A stretch of DNA of 64,000 bases from Mesodorylaimus sp. YZB2_4 (lineage: Eukaryota; Nematoda; Enoplea; Dorylaimida; Dorylaimidae). Positions 47,501 to 59,500 of this stretch are shown in pieces. Under the pieces are notes generated by a model, which made no database searches, was not told the origin of the DNA, and worked only from the letters and a program-made list of their open reading frames with translations. Location: positions 62,001-126,000 of the forward strand of contig JASANH010000517.1 of NCBI GenBank assembly GCA_030248295.1, read 5' to 3'. A program made the position numbers and the translations under genes. How positions within the stretch are numbered: position 1 is the first letter of the stretch; each line of letters begins with the position of its first letter.

Positions 47501-50500
47501 CCTCGCCAAACAGTAGAAGTTTTATTTACTATTACCATTCTACTTCACTCTAGCTGAAGCACATAAAACAGCAAGTTACCGCGTGTACAGTACAGTATAG
47601 GCAAAGTAGTGTTCGACCGGGGCCCCGACCCCCATCCCCGTCCCCGAAAAACATGTGGCGGGGATTCACCCCCGAAAACTTTCCCGCCTTGGACAGTCGG
47701 AAAAACCCACTAAACATAGTGTCAGCATTTTGCGCGATGATGTGAGATTGCTTCTTATAAAAAAATACTGTGCCGACTGCGTGGTGTGACGAGACATTGT
47801 GCAATGCGCGCATTGGGCCAGTGGGATCAGGTCAGTGCTGGTAGTTAAGGCTAGCTAGCTAGCTGTCTGTCGATGCTGTACTTTTCTCTGAGCAGAAAAA
47901 GGTCCGAAGCGTCGTCCAATTTGACAAAGATGACAAGAAATTTTCAGGGTGCAAAATTTATGATAAAAACCTTGACGTCATTGATAATTTTAAGGCGCAA
48001 GATGATATCGACACGCAATAGCTTGGCCAGGCTCCTCACTGATAGTGTTCTTGTCCCTGCTTAACCGCAATAGCTTTACGGTAAATGTGAAGGCTTCTGG
48101 TAACAAAATGCTGGGTAAATTTCATGAAGTTTTTAGAACATGTCAAGAAATGAACATGTAAGCAGACTTTGACACTCTGAAAGCTTTTTCTCAACCCGTC
48201 CCCGCCGGGTTTATCTCCAACCCCAAAAAACGCCGAAGGCCATCCCCATCCCTAAACCCGACCCCGAACGGGGAAGACTAACCCGTCCCCGTCCCCGAAA
48301 AAAATCATCCCCGGTCGAACGCTAGGGCAGAGTCCGCATTCTAAGAGGTAGGGGACACTCTGCATAAAAGCGAGCTTTCCCGCCCATTTCTATTTGACTT
48401 TATGATGACGTTTTTCCGGAACTGTTGTTCCGGCTGTTTTTACAAAAACACATCCGATGCTGCCTGCTAGCAGTAATTAACTCGGTTTTCCTAAATCCAT
48501 CATCTTCGGTTCCATCTCATGCTTGTAATTCCACCATATCATTCCGTTACATCATATGCTTTCCCATCAGACTTTACCGGCCGGTTCTTCCACGCGACCC
48601 CTTCTAGGAAGTGAAACATGCACAGAACCAGTGACATCTTTTCAGCCGGCCAAGCGCGGAGCCCTCTGTCCATACCCTGCTAACTTGAGAGTCTCCTCAC
48701 AATCAGGGCCCACACGGTGGACAAAGTCGGGAGGGCAGACTTTTGAATAAACAATGTACTTCATTCTATCGTTCCCTCCACTCCCTGCTCCCACGTCCCT
48801 GCCTCTCCGCCACTACACCCACGTTCACTCACCTCATCGACCAAAATCTCAGTCACATCATCGACGGATAACGAGCACAACGCCTCAGCGCACGTGGCCA
48901 CATTCTTTTCCTCAGTTCTCAGTACGCTTTGTAAAAATTCCAAAAACTTCACTCGATTGAACTTGGATGGCGATGGCACAAAGCTCATATTTGTATCCCC
49001 AATCGGCAACGCCGCATCAGCCACCAAACTCTGATCCCCATCTTCACCCGGCTGAGCCGACTTCGACCTAATCAGCTGGCCATGCTCGCTGGGGTACCAG
49101 TTGCGAGCCAGTTGCTCCAATCGACCATACAATACTGCGTATCTGTAACCCAAAATGAAACTCTTGGTCAAGATTACACGCGAGGTCGCTACTATTCCTG
49201 TCATGTCTAAAACCCCATCGCACCCCTTTCCCAGTAATCCTAGTAGACCTAAACAGCCGCATTACGAAGCCCGTTTGGTTCGCATGGAACTTCATGATTC
49301 TAATTTCCAAATGAGAGCAAACAGTTTCTACCAGTACAACAACGACATGTGTACTTCAATCGCACTCACCTCCTCTTGCTGGTGCCATCGAATCGTTGCA
49401 TTAGACTATTCAGCATTTCCCATGACAACATCGATTTAGTTTCCTGAAAAAGCAATCCGCCATGAGTACTGAACACATGCTGCACTTATCGTGTGATCAG
49501 CTACATTGTCCTCGTAGATACGCCAGAAGGAAGTCTTATCACGTATCAAGCCAGCTGGCTGGCAAAATGGGTTGTACGGCATGGTAACCAGCATTCATGG
49601 CCTGGGAGATTGATACCCTCCGACAGAGAGGCATCAGTTTCAGCCATATTTCCAGGTAGCCTGCTAGGAGTTTCTTGTCCCATAGACCGGTCTCTAATAT
49701 CTCCTGCTTGTTACACCAGAGAGCGAAACTAGCCTGCATCGAGATCGCTGACAATATCTGACGAAGTTTGTGACTGAAATATAACCCCACCTACAGCACC
49801 ACAGGACCCAACCTGGGAGAGTAGGTCTATCCGCATAACACCTCTCACCGAAACCACATCCCTGCCATACCGAGTTAGCACCCACAAACTGAATTCTCTG
49901 ACCAACCTGTGTGCTCTTACCTGACCCACACCTTACCTCACCCTCTCAACCCAAACTCACCTCCACTCGATTCACCATTACAATGTCCAACTTCCGCAAC
50001 GCCAACGTTGCCGCCATCTTGGCCACTGCCAGTTGATTACACTTGGCCATAAAGCGAGTGATCGTGTTCAATACCTCAATGGACGACTCGAAACGGGCCA
50101 TCTCCAAACAACGCAGCAGCTTGACTGCTCGACTCGGCTAAACCAGAACACAATATTCGAATCAAAAGGAATTTTAATCATCAGTCATTTTTATAAATTT
50201 CGCAGATTATTGCTTTGCTGGACAACCCAGCTCCCCTATAATAGCCCTTATAATAAAGCGTCCTACTATTGCTGGACCCGAAGCCTCCTCCACAATGCCT
50301 CTCACCTTCACATACGTTCCATCGCACAATGCTTGGTCCAACTTCGACAGGACCATTCCGCACGAACTCGACTGAGTCAAGGTAACACTGAAAAATCGAT
50401 GAGCTATGCCTTTCTTGTTTCCACTCTGCATCCTGTGCTCATCCCTCACCTTAGCAATTCCTTTACAGGCGCCTCATCAAGCCAATCGAACACGTCCGCA

Positions 50501-53500
50501 TTATTTTCCAAGAATGTATCCAAATTCGAGATACCACCGACACTTCGATCGCTAATTATCGATTCCCGCAATCGATCGCAACAGAACAAGGTCACGCATC
50601 GACGCAGGACAGGGCTATAACGAGAACAGGCCGGTTTGTTGGTTTTACGCGGCTATCTCTGCTTGTGATTTTGATCAAGGGCTGTCTTGGACTACTTTAC
50701 ATACAAAATGCTGCCTGGTAAAAAATACCTGATTTTTAACTTCAAAATGAGTAGCCAATCTAACTTTCTTGGACTAATAATCAATGACCGTCATTTTGGA
50801 TCAATGACAACATCGCTGACTGGGTATCCAAGGTAGTGTAGACCCCCCTAAAAAATTTTTGAAAAATTTTGTAAAGGGGGGACCCTTCTCATTTTTTAGA
50901 CCCCCTGTCCCGCCCGGCAAGGGTGTGCAGGTCACTGTGATTGAACCCCCCTTTAAAAGATGTTGGAAAAATTTTGTGAAGGGGGACCCTTCTAATGTTT
51001 TAGACCCCCTGTCCCGCCCGGCAAGGGTGTGCAGGTCACGCAGTCTGTGCCCTCCACCTTTACTGTGTTTGACCCCCCACTTTTTTGGCAGAAGAAAATT
51101 TTCTTAGATGGCGAAGACCCCCCTTCAAAGTTTCTAAAAAATTTTGTAAAGGGGGGACCCTTCTCATTTTTTAGACCCCCCCTGTCCCGCCCGGCAAGGG
51201 TGTGCAGGTAACTTCACGGTTTTTACCCCCCCCCCCCCCCCCCTTTACTATCTTCAGCAGAAGAGAATTTTTTTACATGGCGAAGACCCTGCTGTGTCGC
51301 CCGGCGAGGTTGTGCAGGTACCTCTAATTTTTTACCCCCCCCCAGAAAAAGTTCATTTTTTTGCTGTAAAAAAGACCCCATGTTTTGCCTTGGAAGGCCC
51401 AAACTAACTAACCCCCCCCCCCCCCCCGGAAGAAGATCAGACCCCCCTCCCCGCAGACGAAGTCAGCGATGTTGGATCATCTAAGTAATTCATCAGAGGC
51501 AATCAGTTGGTTGCTTAATTTTTGATCATTTGCGCAGTGATCAAGTGATCGATCACGATTGATTGCTCAATCACAATCGATCGCCACTTGATCAATCGAC
51601 CAATCAATAATTAAATGACCCATGTAAAATTCAGTCACCTAACAAATATACATATACTGACTTCAGTATCATGAGACACTTTCGAGACCCCTTCCCACAT
51701 CCAGCACCACAACTCCATACCTGATCCCATACTCCGAGGCCAACTTCCAACACTTCGCATCGTCCACTTTGATGGCCGACATCAGGTAAAACCATTGAAC
51801 AGCCAATGCGGGGGACGACCGAGCGATCGATTCGTGCAGTGTGACCAGATCCGATTTAATCAACTGCGCCAAGGAGGAAGTAACTTTGGTGTATTCGCCT
51901 AAAATGGCACAGCCTGACCTGACATACCTGAAATGGATGCAGAGCACACCCACTAGTAAGTAAGGACCCGAGGTGCCCTGGCCCATCCTGGACATCTACA
52001 CCGAGTAAGACTAGCTACGAGGTGAATCAGTGCCAGTCCTCCATCTGCAGCACAGCGGACAGGTAACCCAATGCCGTGTGGGGCGCAGTGCACATTAGAC
52101 CTAACCGCTCGATCTTCACGACTAGGCATTAAAATTATCATAGACTGGGGGGGGGGGGGGCTGTTCAGAATTTGCCAAATTTATGAGTCCCTCCTACAAA
52201 CTCTCTTTTTCTCGAATACGGATATCTCACAAAAGCAAAAACGGTCAAGTTCGCCTCCTTTGACAGAATCAGATATCGAAGATAGTGATGATAGAGTAGA
52301 ATATTTTTGTTGTATACTCGTGCTAATAAGCTGCAAATGCGCACATGGGGTGTAAAGACAAAAAACCAGGTGGAGCGAGCAGCAGAAAAAAACCGTTCTT
52401 TAACACTGCGCGGAAGCAAAATAAGAATAAAAAACAATTTCCTTCCTAAAGAACTAATCAGAGTTTTTCAGCATCGACTGATCTGATCCAGAACATGAAA
52501 TTTCAGCAGGCATGCTGCAACTGACGCTACGTCCTCCCAAACTGTTCTGGTTCCTTGCTATCACTTGCATCATCCTCCTCCCCAGGAAACACACAGGGGA
52601 GACATCCTGCGGGTGTGACTAGGATTTTATACGATTTTGGAAAAAAATATACGACGTGCTCATTGCAGCCCATCACAAACAGTGATTTCTAGGCACATAG
52701 GGCATCGATTTTGTTTTTGTAATCCATGTTGGAAGGGCCAGCCTTGGCTAAAGTCCATGGCTAGATTCAGACAATAGACAGGGAGCAGTGAGTCAAGGTA
52801 ACATTACTTGCCCATCGCGACATCCGAACCAACTGTCTTCAACAATGTTATCAAACCCAATCAACTTACCACACTGACAAATATGCACCAGCATATTGAC
52901 GTAGTAATAGCACAGTTGCTCCAAATACGAACCACAGCTCAATGCTGGTCGAGCGATCAATGAATCAGCCAGCCGATCCATCATTACCTTGCACACTGAT
53001 ATCAAGAGTCTGAAAAACAAACAGGCAAATTGCAACACGTCAATTCAAGAATTTTAATACCTACTTTTAGAAACGTAAATGTGAAAAATCAAGCAGTACT
53101 ATAGATTTTCACACTTCTCACGACTACTTGACTCACCTGCCACTACCCCATTCCGTCTTATGGTACTGAAAAAGCTGCACTGCTCAATGCAGCTTTTCTG
53201 CTTGTCGAGGACTCCTTCCAAAACCCTAACATAACCTCTTAACATCCAACCACAAAGTCCCCTCCACCCTGCCTTCCTCCCCACACTTCTCTCACCTCGC
53301 AAAAATCTCCTCAAAATTCGTCTGTAAAGTCGAGCCTAACGGATCAACGAAATCCGTCTGTCCACTTTGCCCGATCAACCACGTGGCACCCACCACGACC
53401 GACGGCATTTCTTCCAGTCGCGACGCGATCGATGCCTCGTTCGAACACATGATCACTGCTCGCAAAGACCACACTTGGCACGCCAACCACGAACAGAATT

Positions 53501-56500
53501 CTTCCAGCTAAAAAAAGCAATTCTCTCCTTCAAAGACAGAAAAAGCCCAAAAATTCTTTTAAGAATCCTAACCGTTGCTCCATTCATCGACGGTGTCATC
53601 ATCACCGAAAGAATCGCGTCGACTGGACGGAATGCACTCGAGCAGAGGAAATCTGTCAAAGTGAACAACGTGCCCAAATCTTTGCTGTTTCTTAAAGGTA
53701 TCTAAAATAGACCAGTTTGACAAAACGAAAGTAATGTCATTCTACGGCACCAACTACCTGACTCTTTCCGAGCAAAGGCATCAACACATCCGAAACGTCC
53801 CTTGACAATTTCCTCCACTTGGTCTCGTTATCTTTATGAGTTTGATATAAAATGAATGATAACAGTGATAAGGCCTAAAAGCAACACAAACGAGCATGTC
53901 AGTCCGACAGCACTCACTGACCGTGAAGAGATTGGCTATACTGACTACAGATAACTGAAGTCACCGACTAAACTAGCTAAAAGCTTTATAGTCATTAGAA
54001 AAGCACTAATAAGCATACAGCAGCTACAAAATTCACCCGTCAGTCAGGGTGATGTTTCATTGACTGATTAGGTCTGCCCTACATAGTATTTGACTAGTCG
54101 CTCAGTCCAGCCATAAAGATTCCTTCTAAGATCCTTCTGATTGGCAAAAATGAAAAAAAGAAAGTTCACACTTACTGCTCCACCGCATCGAATACATTTG
54201 AGCAACATTGAACACACGACTTCTTGTTGTATCTCCAATTCCTTGACCGCTTCGACCTTGGACGCGGATCGAATAAAATACAAATCCAGGACGAGCGGGT
54301 GCAATGCTAAGGCGCCTGATACGTAAAAGGAGCGCATAATACACGTCTACCAAGCCATCGACCAGGGACAAATCCGCTAAGGATCCCCAAAAACAATTTT
54401 CCAATTCACCCATAGCTAGATTGCATAATCAGACAACATTTACAGCGATCGATCAATATCAGTCATTCCATACTGAAGAATCAATTTTTACTGGAAACGC
54501 AGGACTTTATTTTCTGGGTGCAGGGAAGACAAGTTGACTAATATGGCCAATTTATATCACTATGAAAACCCAAGCTAAACCCAAGCCTCTCCTTGCCCAT
54601 TTCCAACTCATTGTTTGGGTAGCAGTATCGGCGTGCCGCGAGATCGATCACAACACCGACAATTGATGAGTGCAAGACCGATTTGGAGGGAGGGAAGCCC
54701 ATCCAATCAGTGATTCCACCGTGCTTACTCTCGAGTCTGCCCTTTGAATCTGGACCCCATCAAAATTTGATCTCTAGGGGTAGCCTGACCTCTTTCTACT
54801 ACGCACTCCATTCCTTCATCTCTTACCCAACAGTCCGCTACCCTTTCCATTCTGACTCGACGCCAATAAACCATCAGCCAATTGTAGAATTTTTGGAACA
54901 TCCAACACCGACGCAGATTGATATTTTTCATAGGAGAGAAGGGTGAAGAATTCGAACAGCTTCTTTGTCAACGATTCGGCATTCCTAGAAATGTAATGCC
55001 CTGAACTACTCCAAATATAGAATTACTTGAATCAAAAGAATTTATCGTCAGTTCCACCCCTCTCCATGCCTTTATCCGATTTCCGACTTTTCTTGGATAC
55101 TGGTATCGGCATGCCGACAGATCAAACAGGGTCAGTGCATGCAAACGGACCCCACTCCAACCATCTTCCCCCCCCCCCCCCCCCATCTGCAGACAGACAG
55201 CACCCCTCCATTTTTAATACAGCCCATTCATGTCACTATCCCCAATCTTCTTCAAAACCACTTCTCCCAGGCATCGAAGGTACAAGATAAGAATCGATGT
55301 TGCATAGCTCTGTGTCTCAGCCCGCACCTCATATGCCCTTCTTCCACATTCTCCAACTGTTGAAACAAAAATTCCAGAAATCGTCTATCCGTATCCAATA
55401 ATGAGTAATTGACACGGATCTGAATCAACTGACTTAACAGTCCGATCACGCCGCACTGCAGATCCACACTGACACAACTCGTGTATAGCCGCAGCCCCTA
55501 AAACAGAGGCACTGCTAGTCTGGTGCCAATGATTCCAGTGCCTTCGAAACGTTCATCACCAACACGAAGTAGAGAGGTATCAGCCTAGGGTTTGCCCAGC
55601 TTTGGAATACCCACAAACCACTTTCCTGGTGTGACAGTTAAGCTAACCTTAGAATTAGCAGATGTGACCAGGTCAACGAGTAGACCTACCCTGCTCCTGG
55701 AGGAGACCGACCACGTTCAACTGCGAGTGTGACGGGTCATCCCGGACTCAATCCAACCCGCCGCCGCCTACTCACCTGCACAACAATCGGCTCGAATAAT
55801 CGAATATAATTGGTCAACGTGGCCTTATTCGTAGCATTCTTCAGTAGGGACATGACGTGACGCTCTCCTCGACTCCCGAACCAACCCAAGTGCCTGCAAT
55901 GGCAACCCGATTCATTCCTGTTACCCGCACAGATCAGTACATCCTCGACCCATACTCCACCAGCTCCAAAAAACCGAACCTTACTGTTTCAGCAAATCCG
56001 AGCACAGGTCGTGCCTGGCAGTGGCCGATGTGATCTGATTGTAAAATTTTGTCCTTTGTTTCAAAACACAATTTTGGTACACGCTCGATTCGCCAGAGCC
56101 TTGCGCGCGCTTCAGACCACTCGTCGTCACTGGCACACCCAAGGCGAAGGCGCCAATAGGATTCGATTGATGGAATAACATTGGCAAGTTGGTACCGAAC
56201 AAAGCTTTCAGGAGCTGAAAAGTGACTGGCCCGGATTAATGACGTCTGAAATCCTGAACAGCGACTTAATTACCCAGGACCATTCGGCTGTGGTCTGACA
56301 TTGAGTGCTAAAGAGGGGATATCAGCAGTAGGAACTTACCACTTGGCTGTAGGAGAACGGCAGAACAAGCTGTTCCTCGCAACAACTCCATGAATCAGAT
56401 CTGCGTCCTCAGTTTGGTATGCTAACAAGGGCACAAAAAATGCAACGCCAGCCGCTCGTGTCAGAGAGAAAGAAATTGTAACCAGTTCTGGCAGGCGCAG

Positions 56501-59500
56501 GTGGACGACCAAAGTCGGTAGGACAAAGACTCTGACTAGATAAGGTGGGACTCTGAGGTAAGTCTTGCGACGATACCTCCGGCTGAAACAACCCGAGGGG
56601 TTGACATCTCCCAGCCAGGGGAGAGTATCGATTATTCTCTCCCACTCGCTATGGCACACCAGGCATGCGGATTACAAAACACATCCAATCTTCAATATCA
56701 GTTCGAGTACCCGCAGTCTAATCGCTGACCCCTTGCCTCCTCCGCTTATCCATGAATATTATGTCAGGTTTAGATAATAGCAGACGAACTCGCGATCAGT
56801 GCTTCAATCAAGGAATTATGGAATCTTGAAAAGGGATTGGATTCGAGCAAACCAAGCAAATTAACATTTGCGATAAAAAGGGAGCCTAATTTCCTTAAAA
56901 GTAAAAACTTCTTCTTCAAAAAGATTCAAGTTTAAAAAGTGACAGGAAAATCTCTCCTCGTCAGCCTGACCCAACCCCTGTGTGCCTGATTCATAAGCGC
57001 TGGAGTGGAATTGTTTGGAGCAGCAGCAACAGCTTGTTCTGCCGCTGTCTGTCTTACAGGGAAGTGACAAGAACTGATCTCCCGCCCTTCGCCAGTCCAC
57101 GACCGACAAACCACATGACACACATCTCAGTCCCACTGGCACGCGTACCTGCACAACAGTATTCACCACTTCGGCCGATAACACGGGCATCAACGGCTTC
57201 AAGTAGGCCAATAATTCTTCAGTGTATCGTTCCACATCGCCGATCGATGCAACCTCCAACAAACTGTTCATACAATCCAAACACGATCGCAAGAGAAGAC
57301 AGAATTTCTCTTCCACTTCCAAATCCAAGCTGATCTAAAAATAATAATGAGATTACCTCGTATGACCCAGACCCAATCCGCCCACACCACCACCCTTACC
57401 CTATAATTTGACCACGCTCCTTTCACCATTTCGAACACTCGCATCAAATGAATCGACGAGTAGAAATCGGACGCTTTGTACTTGGCACTCGGCAAAGCTG
57501 GCGGTGGAGTCGCTGATGCTTGATTGGCATCTGTTCTGTCTGAAACAAACATTAATTCAAGTCTTGAGTGTTAAAGAGCGCGGTACTAGGGCTCATTGAT
57601 AGAATTCCAAAATAAAACAAACAAAGAAACGCCACAGCAGTAGACACAATTCTAGTACTTGTAACAAAGCCAATTCAGGTCACAAAACACGATAGTCTCT
57701 CCTGAGGTCGCTCTATCAGTCACTGGTGGATCTCTCCCTGGCTTGTGCTGCATCTATTGCTTTACCGAATCTCGTGTCATGCACTTCATCCACAATAAAA
57801 GTCCAACATTACAGCATTCAAGCTCCCAGCATCTCACCAGCCTTTCAGTTTGTCAGCCGTCAGACCTCTGACGAGCCCTGGACGAGCATGTAAAGTACCC
57901 GCTAGCCAAGCTCACCCCCTCACCTTGATTTCCCTTCGTCTCACTCTTCGCTCCCGTCACAGCTTTCAACTTGTTCGCCATTGGCGTCAAGGACGGAGCC
58001 TGCGGTAACTGCGGCAATGGTGGCTTGGTCAAGACCGGGGGTGGTGCTGGGTGTTGGTCGGTGATTGCGTGCCAATAAATCGATACTAACCGAAGGCAAT
58101 AACTGAACAGTTCATTGGCGAAATCGCCCAGATTGGAAGATGACAATGCCGGCCAACGCTCATTCGCCGACTGCGTGACTACCAGAGACGATTCAGCTTT
58201 GCCTTGTTTCTTCGCCGTCCTCATATCTCGCAGTGCTGAGCCTAAAAGACGAGACTAACTATGCCTCGGGACGAGCCTTTTATTTTAGTGCAGGCAAAAA
58301 GGGCATGTTCAACCACCCAGACAGCCACACCGAAATGGATCCGGAGTAAGCTCATCAATCGACTGTACGGTATCCGAGCTGCCGAATAGCAATGGGTCCC
58401 ACCACAAATCGCTTTGGTTTCTTATCAATGAATCCACCTTGCCACTCTTCCGGCCTACCCACCAGGCTTGACTCCTTCCCCAATTACCTGCAAACAATGA
58501 CCCGATCAAGCACAGCAGAATCTGATGCATAGTCAGCGTATCGGCTCCGAACGATATCGACTTCAGGATGGAGAGCAGCGTTGACAGCAGCTCGACGGAC
58601 GAGCTTGGCTTGTCTGTAGAGCTAATACACCAGGCCCATTCATATGAACATGGCGAATAAGTTTCAGCCAGCTTTTGCAGGGCCGTCAAACAGCCGATCT
58701 AAGAAAAAAGATATGAACACATCGATCCAGGTACTAGTTACAGCAGTGGTCCAACTGAATGAAACAACAACCTGAAGCGTCGCTCAAACCCACTCTCTCG
58801 TATTAAGCCAACCAAGTGATGTTACTTTTTGAAAACAAACATGGCAGTGGTGCTGCCATGGCTGTTTTCAAAAAGCATGGCAGCTCCACTGCCACGTTGC
58901 TAGCCTAGGACTCAGTACTTAAAATCCATCCCAAATCTAAACCCAACAAACACTCTCTCCTCGTTTAGTACGGATAATCAATTATAGCCATCGACAAGCA
59001 ACAGTGACAGTCGGCACACCAAGGATACTCACCATGTGATTCCTGTCCACCGCACCGCCCAATGCCCTGACCAGCACGTCCACCAAATGCGACAAGTTCT
59101 CCTCGAAACACGCCATGGGCACCGTCTTGCTCCCCTGGCCATCCCTAATTAACTTGTAATTGGGTGCCAGATTGTGAATAACTGGGAATCCACTCAGGTG
59201 CCACGAAAACTCCAAATCCGTGCTCAGTTGATCGCATCCTCGCAAAAATGCCGTCTCGTCGGGCATGCTCGCATCGAAACACAGCTTTTCTACCGACCTA
59301 TAAATCAGTCCTCCATCAGCGTCTCACACAACTTCTCCTACCTGCATGCACCCATAAGACTCGTCCTTCAATCCTAGTTATTCCTTAGATTTGAAACATA
59401 TGCAGCTACAGTACCATCATCTTCAGTCACCACCAGCATCACCAACGCACTGCGATTTCATCTAGGGTGATGGCCCACAAAACCACAACCTACACTTCCT

